In this document: positions 18,128-27,207 of the stretch, piece by piece
Layout: every line of letters starts with the position of its first letter
How positions within the stretch are numbered: the stretch's first letter is position 1
Source of the DNA: Cupriavidus pampae
Lineage (GTDB): Bacteria; Pseudomonadota; Gammaproteobacteria; Burkholderiales; Burkholderiaceae
Assembly: GCF_914271485.1 (NCBI RefSeq)
Contig: NZ_CAJZAG010000014.1
Span: 62,001 to 126,000 of the forward strand
Direction: 5' to 3'
DNA length: 64,000 bases
Made by a program: the position numbers and the translations under genes
Notes under the pieces: generated by a model
Told to the model about the DNA's origin: nothing
Databases searched by the model: none
What the model saw: the letters and a program-made list of their open reading frames with translations, nothing else

Positions 18128-18892
18128 TCAGTGGGACGGATCCTGCCGACGGTCGTGGAGGCGGTCGAGCAGGTCGTCGCAGACCGGTACCGCCGCCAGC
18201 AGAAACACCAGCATGGCGAGCGGTACCGTGGCGACGAAGCCGACGTGCTTGAAGCCCAGCGCGCCGAGCACGCCGCCAAGGAAGAACATCGCCAGCAGCG
18301 CGCCGAGCAGGCGCAGGCGTGCGCGATTGGCCATCACCTTCTCGCCGTTGGCGTCGAGGTTCCAGTAGAACAGCTTGCCGAGTTCGATACCGAGGTCCGT
18401 CACGATGCCCGTGACGTGCGTGGTGCGGATTTCCGCGCGCGAGACCTTGGTCACCAGCGCGTTCTGCAGACCCATGATGAAGCAGAGCACGGCCACGGTG
18501 GCGGGCACGAACATCCAGCTATGGCCGACGAACGCGTGGCCAAGCAGGCCGAAACAGAGCAGCAGCAGGGACTCGAGCATCAGCGGGGCCGCGAATTCGC
18601 TGCGCAGTCGCTGGCGGCGCGCCCAGTTGACGAGCACGGCACAGACCGATGCGCCGACCAGGAAACACACCACCGCGCCGATACCGGCCGAGACCGCGAC
18701 AATCTCCCCGACCGCCAGTTCATCCGCGATATGCGAGACGATGCCCGTCATATGCGACGTGTATTGCTGGACCGCTAAAAAGCCGCCCGCATTGGTCGCG
18801 CCGGCCACGAACGCCAGCAGCAGGCCCAGGTGCTGGTTGGCACTGGGCGAGCGCTCGCGCGCGGAGATACCGCGCAGGTAATGAATCGGCAT
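18128..18892 (-). CDS. DUF1275 (YoaK-type) membrane protein
   Basis: Protein of 254 residues with about six hydrophobic helices. The start AFVAGATNAGGFLAVQQYTSHMTG is the conserved DUF1275 signature and LRTTHVTGIVTDLG-like sequence (here IRTTHVTGIVTDLG) is a second one. Members are inner-membrane proteins of unknown, possibly transport, function. It is convergent with the SDR gene and lies downstream of the katA-ankyrin pair on the same strand. Confidence 0.85.
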   Translation of the reverse strand: MPIHYLRGISARERSPSANQHLGLLLAFVAGATNAGGFLAVQQYTSHMTGIVSHIADELAVGEIVAVSAGIGAVVCFLVGASVCAVLVNWARRQRLRSEFAAPLMLESLLLLCFGLLGHAFVGHSWMFVPATVAVLCFIMGLQNALVTKVSRAEIRTTHVTGIVTDLGIELGKLFYWNLDANGEKVMANRARLRLLGALLAMFFLGGVLGALGFKHVGFVATVPLAMLVFLLAAVPVCDDLLDRLHDRRQDPSH

Positions 18893-18962
18893 GGCAGGAT
18901 CGGCTCGACAACGCCAGATGTCGGCGGGACGATCAACGATGGCACTTCTACGAAGTTGTGTA

Positions 18963-18980
18963 AAGGGGCGCGAGCCCCTT
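18963..18980 (-). terminator. Stem-loop after the ankyrin gene
   Basis: AAGGGGC-TCGC-GCCCCTT (minus-strand reading, 18980 to 18963) is a perfect 7-bp stem with a 4-base loop starting 8 bases after the ankyrin stop. The T-run behind it is short, so termination strength is uncertain. Confidence 0.5.
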
Positions 18981-18988
18981 CCGCAGCG

Positions 18989-19510
18989 TCAGTGCAACGG
19001 TCCCAGCTGGGCGCCGGTCTTGCCCGCCCCCATGAACGCGGCAGCGTCCGCCGCCGTCAGGCCGCGGCTGTCGCGGGCGTCGGGGTTGGCGCCGTGGGCG
19101 ATCAGCAACTCGACGATCTCGGTGCGGTTGAACATTGCCGCGGTCATCAGCGCGGTGCGGCCGTCGGGCGAGGCGCCCTCGACGTCGGCGCCATGCGCCA
19201 GCAGCAGTTCGACGATCTCGCGGAAGCCCTTGAAGGCAGCGCCTGCCAGCGGCGTCTGTCCCGCTTCGTTGCGCGTATCCGGGCTCGCGCCATGTTCGAG
19301 CAGCGCGCGCACGGCGTCGACGTGCCCATAGTAGCTGGCCAGCATGACCAGGCTGTCGCCCTTCTCGTTACGCAGGTTGGGCGGCAGGCCGCGCTCGATC
19401 AGCGCCGCGAGGCTCTGGCCGTCCCCACTGCGCGCGAGCGCGAACACTTCGCGCATCGCCTCGAGCATGCGCTCTTCGTCGTCGCCCGACGATTGCGGTG
19501 CATCACTCAT
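18989..19510 (-). CDS. Ankyrin-repeat protein paired with catalase
   Basis: Protein of 173 residues with four to five ankyrin repeats (about 35-165), for example GDSLVMLASYYGHVDAVRALL and GQTPLAGAAFKGFREIVELLL. No signal peptide is seen from the chosen ATG 19510; the frame stays open upstream through the intergenic repeat, but that sequence is not protein-like. It sits 58 bases after katA on the same strand. In other proteobacteria such catalase-linked ankyrin proteins (AnkB) are needed for full catalase activity, so the same role is inferred. Confidence 0.88.
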   Translation of the reverse strand: MSDAPQSSGDDEERMLEAMREVFALARSGDGQSLAALIERGLPPNLRNEKGDSLVMLASYYGHVDAVRALLEHGASPDTRNEAGQTPLAGAAFKGFREIVELLLAHGADVEGASPDGRTALMTAAMFNRTEIVELLIAHGANPDARDSRGLTAADAAAFMGAGKTGAQLGPLH

Positions 19511-19530
19511 GATCGGTATCCTGAAAGTTG

Positions 19531-19557
19531 CCCCTCTCCCGGAGGGAGAGGGGAGCA
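19531..19557. repeat. Palindromic CCCCTCTCCC repeat, katA-ankyrin spacer
   Basis: CCCCTCTCCC-GGA-GGGAGAGGGG at 19531-19553, followed by AGCAAG, is a compact REP-like palindrome. The same arms and the GGGGAGCAA tail occur twice more at 46539-46645, so it is a dispersed family in this genome. Confidence 0.75.
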
Positions 19558-19568
19558 AGACCTCTGCT

Positions 19569-21017
19569 TTACTTCTTGGCGTCGAAAGCCTCGATCGCCG
19601 CGGCCACACCTGCACCGTAGGCCGGATCAGCCTGCGTGCAGTGCTTGATATGCAGGTCCTTGATCGGACGCGACACACCGGCCATGGCGCGCGCGGTGTT
19701 CTCGAACAGGCGTTGTTGCGCGTCCGGCGGCATCAGGCGGAACAGGTCACCAGGCTGCGAGAAGTAGTCGTCGTCCTCGCGGTGGTTCCAGTGGTCGGCG
19801 GCGCCTTCCAGCGTCAACGGCGGCTCGCGGAAGTCGGGCTGCTCCTGCCATTCGCCACGTGTGTTCGGCTCGTAGCCGATGCGGCCACCAAAGTTGCCGT
19901 CCACGCGCATCACGCCGTCGCGATGGTAGAAGTTCACGTTCTTCGCGCCGCGCGGCGCATTGACCGGAATCTGGAAGTGATTGACCGTCAGGCGATAACG
20001 CGCGGCATCCCCATACGAGAACAGCCGGCCCTGCAGCATCTTGTCCGGCGAGAAGCCGATGCCCGGCACGATGGTCGACGGCGCGAACGCGGCTTGCTCG
20101 ACGTCGGCGAAGAAGTTTTCCGGGTTGCGGTTCAGCTCCATCACGCCGACTTCAATCAGCGGATAGTCCTTGTGCGGCCACACCTTGGTCAGATCGAACG
20201 GATTGATGCGGTACTTGCCGGCTTCATTCTCGGGCATCACCTGCACGAACAGCTTCCACTGCGGAAACTCGCGGCGCTCGATGGCCTCGTACAGATCGCG
20301 TTGATTCGACTCGCGATCGCGGCCAACCACTTCGGCGGCTTGCGCGTCGGTCAGGTTCTCGATGCCCTGCTGCGAGACGAAGTGGAACTTCACCCAGACG
20401 CGCTCGTTCTGCGCGCTGATAAAGCTGTACGTGTGGCTGCCGAAGCCATGCATATGGCGGAACGAACGCGGAATGCCACGATCGCCCATCACGTACGTCA
20501 CCTGGTGGAACGACTCGGGAGACTGCGTCCACCAATCCCAGTTGCTCTCGGCGCTACGCATGCCGGTGCGCGGATCGCGCTTGACCACGTGGTTCAGGTC
20601 CGGGAACTTGAGCGGGTCCTTGATAAAGAACACCGGCGTGTTGTTGCCGACCAGATCCCAGTTGCCTTCCTCGGTGTAGAACTTGACCGCGAAGCCGCGG
20701 ATATCGCGTTCCGCGTCGGCCGCGCCGCGCTCACCGGCCACGCTCGAGAAGCGCGCGAACATTTCGGTCTTCTTGCCAACCTCGGAGAAGATCTTCGCGC
20801 GCGTGTAGCGAGTGATGTCGTGCGTCACGGTGAACGTGCCGAACGCACCGGCGCCCTTGGCATGCATGCGGCGCTCGGGAATCACCTCGCGGTCGAAGTG
20901 GGCCATTTTCTCGAGGAACCAGACGTCCTGCAGCAGCGCCGGGCCACGCGGGCCGGCGGTCTGGATATTCTGGTTATCGGGTACGGGTGCGCCGAAGGCG
21001 GTGGTCAATTTGCTCAT
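19569..21017 (-). CDS. katA: Monofunctional haem catalase
   Basis: Catalase of 482 residues, a small-subunit (clade 3 size) enzyme that breaks down hydrogen peroxide. The catalytic His is in ERRMHAKGAGAFG, the Asn in LVGNNTPVFFI, and the haem-ligand Tyr in RLFSYGDAARYRL. Start ATG 21017 has AAGGAA upstream and begins with SKLTTAFGAPVPDNQN; the longer open frame is not protein-like. It lacks the C-terminal flavodoxin-like domain of large catalases. The ankyrin gene follows on the same transcript. Confidence 0.96.
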   Translation of the reverse strand: MSKLTTAFGAPVPDNQNIQTAGPRGPALLQDVWFLEKMAHFDREVIPERRMHAKGAGAFGTFTVTHDITRYTRAKIFSEVGKKTEMFARFSSVAGERGAADAERDIRGFAVKFYTEEGNWDLVGNNTPVFFIKDPLKFPDLNHVVKRDPRTGMRSAESNWDWWTQSPESFHQVTYVMGDRGIPRSFRHMHGFGSHTYSFISAQNERVWVKFHFVSQQGIENLTDAQAAEVVGRDRESNQRDLYEAIERREFPQWKLFVQVMPENEAGKYRINPFDLTKVWPHKDYPLIEVGVMELNRNPENFFADVEQAAFAPSTIVPGIGFSPDKMLQGRLFSYGDAARYRLTVNHFQIPVNAPRGAKNVNFYHRDGVMRVDGNFGGRIGYEPNTRGEWQEQPDFREPPLTLEGAADHWNHREDDDYFSQPGDLFRLMPPDAQQRLFENTARAMAGVSRPIKDLHIKHCTQADPAYGAGVAAAIEAFDAKK

Positions 21018-21167
21018 GACGGATTTCCTTGATGCGGGCCGGCATGCCATCGGTGAGTCATGCCTTGTCGTTGTGAAACGCCGCGAGGGTTGCTCGCGGC
21101 GGGTTCCGGGACCCCTGCGTTCCCGGTAGAGTTCGACTGAACTATGGCAGACGGTTGCCGGCAAGTC

Positions 21168-21195
21168 ATATCGAATTGTTCAATTGTTTCGATAG
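21168..21195. promoter_or_regulatory. Inverted repeat upstream of katA, OxyR-like candidate
   Basis: TATCGAA (21169-21175) and TTCGATA (21188-21194) form a perfect 7+7 repeat with 12 bases between, about 150 bases upstream of katA. Spacing and AT-rich centre resemble LysR-type sites such as OxyR, which controls catalases in many proteobacteria. The match to the OxyR ATAG/CTAT consensus is partial. The small gene starting at 21264 could share it. Confidence 0.4.
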
Positions 21196-21263
21196 CTGCT
21201 CATGTCGTCTTTCAGCCAAGCCGTAAATCCCTGTTAAGGTTTCGAATTCGCACGGTGATATCC

Positions 21264-21653
21264 ATGGAACCCATTTCATTCGAGTTTGTGAGCGTCGCGG
21301 AGGCCAAGCGGATTCTCGATGGCCCGGTGCCGAAGCGCGCGGGGGCCGACTGGACCGAGATCCGCGATCCGAACACGATGGTGCCGCAGAAGCTGTCCCC
21401 GGTCGCGCTGCGCTGGCTGCGCGATCTGCCGTCCGCCGCCCGCCCGCTCGAGCTATTCCACGGCTACCCGCGCATCGCGAACCAGCTCGCGGTGCTGGCG
21501 GAGAACGAGGCGGCGTTGCTGGCCTATCTGGCGGACCTGCTGATCGACCGGCGTGGCGATCGGCAGGGTTTTCCGGGCAATATCGCGCAGGAACTGTCGC
21601 GGCTGAATGCCCATCTGATGGGCCTGCTGCCGCCGGAGGAAGCTCAGTTGTAA
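21264..21653 (+). CDS. Conserved small protein of unknown function
   Basis: Protein of 129 residues that I do not recognise. It looks cytoplasmic: no signal peptide or membrane helix, acidic, mostly helical, with RDLPSAARPLELFHGYPRIANQLA in the middle. ATG 21264 is preferred over the upstream open frame because the text before it is not protein-like. It is divergent from katA, and its last 10 bases overlap the end of the convergent GGDEF gene. Confidence 0.6.
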   Translation: MEPISFEFVSVAEAKRILDGPVPKRAGADWTEIRDPNTMVPQKLSPVALRWLRDLPSAARPLELFHGYPRIANQLAVLAENEAALLAYLADLLIDRRGDRQGFPGNIAQELSRLNAHLMGLLPPEEAQL

Positions 21654-22837
21654 CCTGCCGCGGCCTCGTGTTCCGGCGCGGCGAACTCATAACGACCCTT
21701 GCCCTGCGCCTTGGCCATGTAGAGCGCGCGGTCGGCCATATTGAGGATGGCATCGGCGTTCTGGCCCTCGGGCCGCACGTGGGCGATGCCGATACTGACG
21801 CCAAGCCGCACCTGCAGGCCGCCCGACAGCTCGTAGCTCGCGCCGATCTCGCGCAGTAGCTGCTGCGCCAGCGCCTGCACGCTTTCACGACTTTCGTTAC
21901 GCAGCATGATCACGAACTCGTCGCCGCCGATCCGGTAGACCTGGCCGCGACCGGGCACGGCGTCGCGCAGGCGCGCGCCGACGCGCACCAGCAGCTCGTC
22001 CCCACAACCGTGGCCGTAGGAATCGTTGACCGGCTTGAAACCGTCAAGATCGAGGTAGAGCAGTGTCAGATAACGGCCAGCAGCCATGCGCGCATTGCTG
22101 GCTTCGCGAATCTCGGAAATCAGGCTCGCGCGATTGAGCAGACCCGTGAGCGAGTCATGGCGCGCGCGATGCGCGTTCTCGCGCTCCGAGCGCATGGTCG
22201 CCACCACCATCGTGTTCATGCGGAACGATGCGCTCGACATGCTGGCCACATAGAGCGGCAACTGCAATAACGTCAGCAGGAACAGCGGCTCGCCGACGAC
22301 GAGCGCGCCCACGCAGGTCGGACCCAGGCTAAGCAGGATCATGAGCGTGGTCATGCGCGGCGCGCCGTAGTTGCGGAAGCAGATGCCGCCGCACATCGCG
22401 GCCGCCGACAGGCACGCCATCGCCGCGGACAGCCAGTCTCCACGCGTGACACACAAGTAGGTACCGACCCCGACGCTCGCGGCCCAGGCCAGCGCCAGCG
22501 CGATATGCAGATCCGTGGGTGTGGGCTGCCGCGCAATACCGGCGCGCCGCGCGATGGACATCACCACGATGCGCGCGAGGCAGATGGTGGTCTCGAGCGC
22601 GAGCCAGCCATAGAACGGCGCCGTGCGCATATGCAACGTGATGACTAGCGCCACGAGCACGGTGTTGAGCATACCGCCGTAGAAGATCGACAACGTGCCG
22701 AACAGGCTGCCGACCAACGCCTCCCGAATTTCGGGCGTGACATCCTTGCCCGGATCCGCAATCCAGCGAATAGGGCGCCAGCGCGGGGAGGAATACACCC
22801 GGGGCGACAGGAACATGGGCGAGTACGGTTGCGTCAT
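21644..22837 (-). CDS. Membrane-bound diguanylate cyclase (GGDEF)
   Basis: Protein of 397 residues. About six hydrophobic helices lie at residues 30-210 and a GGDEF domain at 225-390. The active-site RIGGDEFVIM is intact and DLDGFKPVND carries the metal-binding Asp, so synthesis of cyclic di-GMP is likely. The inhibitory RxxD site expected five residues before the motif is replaced by RGQV, so product inhibition may be absent. ATG 22837 is chosen because the upstream open frame is Arg/Pro-rich noise. It is divergent from the hybrid kinase operon at 23109. Confidence 0.9.
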   Translation of the reverse strand: MTQPYSPMFLSPRVYSSPRWRPIRWIADPGKDVTPEIREALVGSLFGTLSIFYGGMLNTVLVALVITLHMRTAPFYGWLALETTICLARIVVMSIARRAGIARQPTPTDLHIALALAWAASVGVGTYLCVTRGDWLSAAMACLSAAAMCGGICFRNYGAPRMTTLMILLSLGPTCVGALVVGEPLFLLTLLQLPLYVASMSSASFRMNTMVVATMRSERENAHRARHDSLTGLLNRASLISEIREASNARMAAGRYLTLLYLDLDGFKPVNDSYGHGCGDELLVRVGARLRDAVPGRGQVYRIGGDEFVIMLRNESRESVQALAQQLLREIGASYELSGGLQVRLGVSIGIAHVRPEGQNADAILNMADRALYMAKAQGKGRYEFAAPEHEAAAGYN

Positions 22838-23108
22838 CTGCCGGCATTTTGCCAGACCAGATGGAAAATTCCGCGCGCCCGAAGGGGGGTATCGGGCGGT
22901 TCGTAGCCGTGCGCGGGACCCTCGTCGCGGGCCATCACACCGGTGTCGTGCCGCCCCTGGCCGCCTTCCACATGTCGGCGGCACACCGACAGCCATGCGC
23001 GGACACGCACGGTAGGATGGAGCGCCTTGCGCCCCCGCACGCGCGCCCGCCATCCGCTCGTGGCAAACGGCCCGGTGCGGCATGCCTGCCCACTTCCGTT
23101 GATCGCCC

Positions 23109-26100
23109 ATGATCGGTTTGCGACAGACCTCGTTTCAACGTTTCCTGATTGGCACGATTGTCGTGCCCGTCGCGCTTGCGGTCGTCTTCGTCGCGGACGC
23201 ATTGACGCCGCTGGGTGTCACCGCATGGCTGTTCTACCTCGTGCCGGTTTGTCTGGCACTGTTTGCCGACAGCCAGCGCCTGCCGCTGCTGACCGCCGCG
23301 AGTGCATCGATCCTGCTGGTGGTGGGCTTCTTCCTGTCGCCGCCGGGCGCGAGCCCCACGCTGGCCATCCTGAATCGAAGCTTCGGCTTCGTGGTGATCT
23401 GGTTCCTTGCGGTGGCTGTGTACCGCTATACGGTTTCGCGACTTGCGGTGCAGCGCAGCGTATGGCTGCATCAGTCGCAAGTGCGCATTCATCAGGCCGT
23501 ACGCAACCCGCAGTCCGCCGGCAATGTCGGCGACGCGCTGGTACGCGCGCTGGCGCAGACGCTCGGCGCGCATGTCGGTGTGGTGTATCAATGCGACGGT
23601 GGCCAGTTGCGGCGGCTCGCGGGGTGGGCTTTGCCGCAGGCAGGGGCGAGCGCCTCCCCCGAGATGTTGGCACCGGGCCAGACCATCGCGGGTCAGGTCG
23701 CGATCGAGGGCCGGGTCATCGCGCTGGGCGGGCTGCCCGCCGATTACCTGCCGGTGTCGTCGGCGCTGGGCCGCACCGCCGCTGGCGAGGTCATCGCCGC
23801 GCCGTTGACCGCGGAGGGAGAGACCGTCGGGGTGGTCGAACTCGGATTCGTTTCGGCACAGCGCGAGACCGCCGATATGATCGAGCTGTGCGAGCGCATC
23901 GGCGAGCCGATTGGCATGCTGCTGCGCGCGGCACTCTACCGCCACCGGCTCGAACAGTTGTTGTCCGACACGCAACGCCAGAGCGAGGAACTGCAGGTTC
24001 AGCAGGAGGAACTGCGTGTCTCCAACGAAGAGCTCGAGGAACGCGGTCGCGCGTTGATGGAATCGCAGGCACGGCTCGAGTCGCAACAGGCCGAGCTCGA
24101 GCAGACCAACGTCCAGCTCGAGGAGCACGCGCAGCGGCTGGAAGCGCAAAAGCGCGAGATGCTCACGTTCCAGACCGAACTGGCCGCCAACGCGCGCGTG
24201 CTCGAACGCTCGAACCAGTACAAGAGCGAGTTCCTCGCCAATATGTCGCACGAGTTGCGCACGCCGCTCAACAGCGCGCTGATCCTCGCCAAGCTGCTGC
24301 AGGAGAACAAGCCGGGCACGCTCAACGAAGAGCAGGTGCGCTACGCGGCGACGATCCATGCCGCCAATACGGATCTGCTGAACCTGATCAACGACATTCT
24401 CGACCTGTCGAAGATCGAGGCCGGACACCTGACCGTGGAACCGGAGCAGCTGGACCTCGACACCTTCGCGCGCACGCTCGAACAGATGTTCCACCCGGTG
24501 GCCGCACAGAAGCATCTGGCGATGCGAGTGGAGTCGATGCCGGGCGCGCCCGCCACGATCGTTACCGATGGCCAGCGGCTGCAGCAGGTGCTCAAGAACC
24601 TGTTGTCCAATGCGTTCAAATTCACGGAGCAGGGCGGCGTGACGTTGGTGATGGCGGCGCACGGCGACGATGCGGTGCGCTTCGAGGTGCGTGACACCGG
24701 CATCGGCATTGCGCGCGAGAAGCAGCAGGTCATCTTCGAGGCGTTCCAGCAGGCGGATGGCACCACCAGCCGGCGCTTCGGCGGCACGGGTCTTGGCTTG
24801 TCGATCTCGCGTGAACTCGCGCGGCTGCTCGGCGGCGCGATCTCGGTGGCGAGCGAGCCCGGGCAGGGCAGCGTGTTCTCGTTGACGGTACCGCGCGTGC
24901 TGGGCACGGACGGCGCCCCGCGCGCGGGGCTGGCCAATGCCGCCGCGCCGCCGCATGCGGCAACGGCTGCGGAATCTGCCGCGGCGATCGCACTGGCATC
25001 GTCGTTACCCAGGACGACAGCGCATCAGACCTCGGCAAGTACTTCCATCAATGGCACGGCGGTCGGCGCCACAGTTGGCGCCACACCCTGGCCCGCTCCG
25101 ATCGCCGACGACCGCGCGCGACGCTCGCGCGGCCAGCGGCTGATCCTCGTGGTCGAAGACGACCTTGCATTCGCCGGCATCCTGTACACGCTCGCGCATG
25201 AACTCGACTTCGACTGCATCCACGCCACCACATCGAGCGCGGGCCTTGAACTCGCGCGCGAGCATCAGCCGTGCGGCATCCTGCTCGACGTGGCGCTGCC
25301 GGACCAATCCGGCCTGACGCTGCTCGATTGGCTCAAGCACGACCCGGTCACGCGCCATATCCCCACGCACCTGATTTCCGTGAGCGATCATGCGGAGGCA
25401 GCGCTGCACCGTGGCGCGATCGGCTACACGTTCAAGCCGAGCGGCCGCGACCAGCTGGCCGATGCGATTCGCGGGCTCGAGGCGCGCATGGTGCAGGGCA
25501 TGCGGCGCGTGCTCGTGGTGGAGGACGACGCGGTACTGCGCGAAAGCATCGGCGCGCTGCTGCGCTCGCTCGACGTGGAGATCGTGACCGCGGACAGCAT
25601 CGCCGAGGCTACCGCGGCGCTGGCCGCGCGGCGCTTCGATTGCGTGGTCATGGACATGGCGCTGCCCGATGGCACCGGCCACGATCTGCTGGCGCGCATG
25701 GCCGCCGATGCCGGCGACGGCGGTCAGCCGATGCCGCCGGTGATCGTCTACACGGGCCGGCAGTTGTCGGCCGAGGACGAGCAGCGGCTGCGGCGGCATT
25801 CCAAGTCGATCATCATCAAGGGCGCGCGGTCGCCGGAACGCCTGCTCGACGAGGTGACGCTGTTCCTGCATAGTGTCGAGTCGGCGCTGCCGGCCGAACA
25901 GCAGCGTATGCTGCGCGACGCGCGCAGCCGCGACGATGCGTTCGATGGGCGCAAGGTGCTGCTCGCCGAGGACGACGCGCGCAATATCTTCGCGTTGTCG
26001 CGCGTGCTGGAGCCGCTCGGCGCCACCGTGGAAATCGCGCGCAGCGGCCGCGAGGCGCTCGACAAGCTCGAGCGGCAGAGCGACATCGACCTCGTGCTGA

Positions 26101-26318
26101 TGGACATCATGATGCCGGAGATGGACGGCATTACCGCGATGCGGGCGATCCGCGCCATGCCGCAATATGGGCGGCTGCCGATCATCGCGCTGACCGCCAA
26201 GGCCATGCCGTCCGATCGCGAAGCCTGCCTGCGCGCGGGCGCCAACGACTACATCGCCAAGCCCATCGACGTCGACAAACTACTTTCCCTGTGCCGCGTA
26301 TGGCTACACGCAAGCTGA
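23109..26318 (+). CDS. Membrane hybrid histidine kinase with GAF, coiled coil and three receivers
   Basis: Protein of 1069 residues. Four hydrophobic helices (about 10-112) lead to a GAF domain (120-285) and a Glu/Gln-rich coiled coil (285-365). The HisKA helix has phospho-His381 in ANMSHELRTPLN, and the ATPase (480-605) has DTGIGIA and GTGLGLSISREL. After an Ala/Thr linker come three receivers at about 675-790 (Asp in LLDVALPDQSG), 800-925 (VMDMALPDGTG) and 950-1067 (LMDIMMPEMDG). It heads a four-gene operon with cheR-, cheB- and receiver-kinase genes; the cheR start overlaps its stop. Confidence 0.93.
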   Translation: MIGLRQTSFQRFLIGTIVVPVALAVVFVADALTPLGVTAWLFYLVPVCLALFADSQRLPLLTAASASILLVVGFFLSPPGASPTLAILNRSFGFVVIWFLAVAVYRYTVSRLAVQRSVWLHQSQVRIHQAVRNPQSAGNVGDALVRALAQTLGAHVGVVYQCDGGQLRRLAGWALPQAGASASPEMLAPGQTIAGQVAIEGRVIALGGLPADYLPVSSALGRTAAGEVIAAPLTAEGETVGVVELGFVSAQRETADMIELCERIGEPIGMLLRAALYRHRLEQLLSDTQRQSEELQVQQEELRVSNEELEERGRALMESQARLESQQAELEQTNVQLEEHAQRLEAQKREMLTFQTELAANARVLERSNQYKSEFLANMSHELRTPLNSALILAKLLQENKPGTLNEEQVRYAATIHAANTDLLNLINDILDLSKIEAGHLTVEPEQLDLDTFARTLEQMFHPVAAQKHLAMRVESMPGAPATIVTDGQRLQQVLKNLLSNAFKFTEQGGVTLVMAAHGDDAVRFEVRDTGIGIAREKQQVIFEAFQQADGTTSRRFGGTGLGLSISRELARLLGGAISVASEPGQGSVFSLTVPRVLGTDGAPRAGLANAAAPPHAATAAESAAAIALASSLPRTTAHQTSASTSINGTAVGATVGATPWPAPIADDRARRSRGQRLILVVEDDLAFAGILYTLAHELDFDCIHATTSSAGLELAREHQPCGILLDVALPDQSGLTLLDWLKHDPVTRHIPTHLISVSDHAEAALHRGAIGYTFKPSGRDQLADAIRGLEARMVQGMRRVLVVEDDAVLRESIGALLRSLDVEIVTADSIAEATAALAARRFDCVVMDMALPDGTGHDLLARMAADAGDGGQPMPPVIVYTGRQLSAEDEQRLRRHSKSIIIKGARSPERLLDEVTLFLHSVESALPAEQQRMLRDARSRDDAFDGRKVLLAEDDARNIFALSRVLEPLGATVEIARSGREALDKLERQSDIDLVLMDIMMPEMDGITAMRAIRAMPQYGRLPIIALTAKAMPSDREACLRAGANDYIAKPIDVDKLLSLCRVWLHAS

Positions 26319-27199
26319 AACCCCCGACCGTGCTCCCCGCAGACGTTGACAGCAATGCTCAAGCCGACGGCGAGATTCGCCTGCCCGACGCCACCTTCGA
26401 GATCGAGCTGGACCTGCTGCTGGAAGCGATCTTCCGCAAGTACCAGCACGACTTCCGCAGCTATGCGCGCGCCTCGCTGCGTCGGCGACTGCGCCAGGCG
26501 GCGCAGGACTTCGGACTGGAGACGCTGTCGCAATTGCAGGACCGTATGCTGCGCGATAGCGCGGTATTCGCGCGGCTGCTGCAGTATCTGACGGTGCAGG
26601 TCAGCGAGATGTTTCGCGACCCGAGCTACTTCCGTGCGATTCGCGAGCACGTGGTGCCCGTGCTGCAGACCTATCCGTCGGTCAATGTCTGGGTAGCCGG
26701 CTGCAGCAGCGGCGAGGAACTGTGGTCGCTGGCGATCCTGTTCGAGGAGGAGGGGCTGGCCGAGCGCACGGTGTTCTACGCGACCGATATCAATCCGGAA
26801 GCGCTCGTGGCCGCGCGCGCGGGCGTGTATGATGCGGGCCGCCTGCGCGTGTTCGGCGAGAACTACCTCGCGGCCGGCGGGCGTCGTTCGTTGTCCGATT
26901 ACTACCATGCCGCGTATGGCAAGGCCAAATTCAGCGCGAACCTGATTCGCCAGTCGGTATTCGCGGACCATAGTCTCGCCACCGACAGCGTGTTTCAGGA
27001 AGCGCAGCTGATCTCGTGCCGGAACGTATTGATCTATTTCGATCGCGCACTGCAGGATCGCGCGTTCGGCCTGTTCCACGACGCATTGGCGCGGCGCGGC
27101 TTCCTCGGGCTCGGCAGCAAGGAGAGCCTCCATTTCAGTGGCCACGCGCACGACTTCGAAACGGTCGACGCGCGCGAGCGGCTGTACCGCAAGCTCTGA
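26300..27199 (+). CDS. CheR-type methyltransferase of a non-flagellar sensory module
   Basis: CheR-family protein of 299 residues, distinct from the chemotaxis CheR at 3804. The N-domain (about 30-90) has FRSYARASLRRRLRQA, the SAM motif is VAGCSSGEELWSLAI, and LISCRNVLIYFDRALQDRA is the family signature. It starts within the preceding kinase gene (ATG 26300, 19-base overlap; GTG 26291 possible). No receptor gene is in the operon, so its substrate is probably the kinase or another membrane sensor; this is inference. Confidence 0.92.
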   Translation: MATRKLKPPTVLPADVDSNAQADGEIRLPDATFEIELDLLLEAIFRKYQHDFRSYARASLRRRLRQAAQDFGLETLSQLQDRMLRDSAVFARLLQYLTVQVSEMFRDPSYFRAIREHVVPVLQTYPSVNVWVAGCSSGEELWSLAILFEEEGLAERTVFYATDINPEALVAARAGVYDAGRLRVFGENYLAAGGRRSLSDYYHAAYGKAKFSANLIRQSVFADHSLATDSVFQEAQLISCRNVLIYFDRALQDRAFGLFHDALARRGFLGLGSKESLHFSGHAHDFETVDARERLYRKL

Positions 27200-27207
27200 G
27201 GCCGCCC

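Noticed and set aside
18960..21032. Plus-strand open frames over katA and the ankyrin gene
   Set aside because: Both opposite genes have full catalytic or repeat motifs; the plus frames do not.
22935..24956. 673-codon minus-strand open frame over the hybrid kinase
   Set aside because: Antisense to a kinase with intact motifs; no ribosome-binding site and no protein-like sequence.
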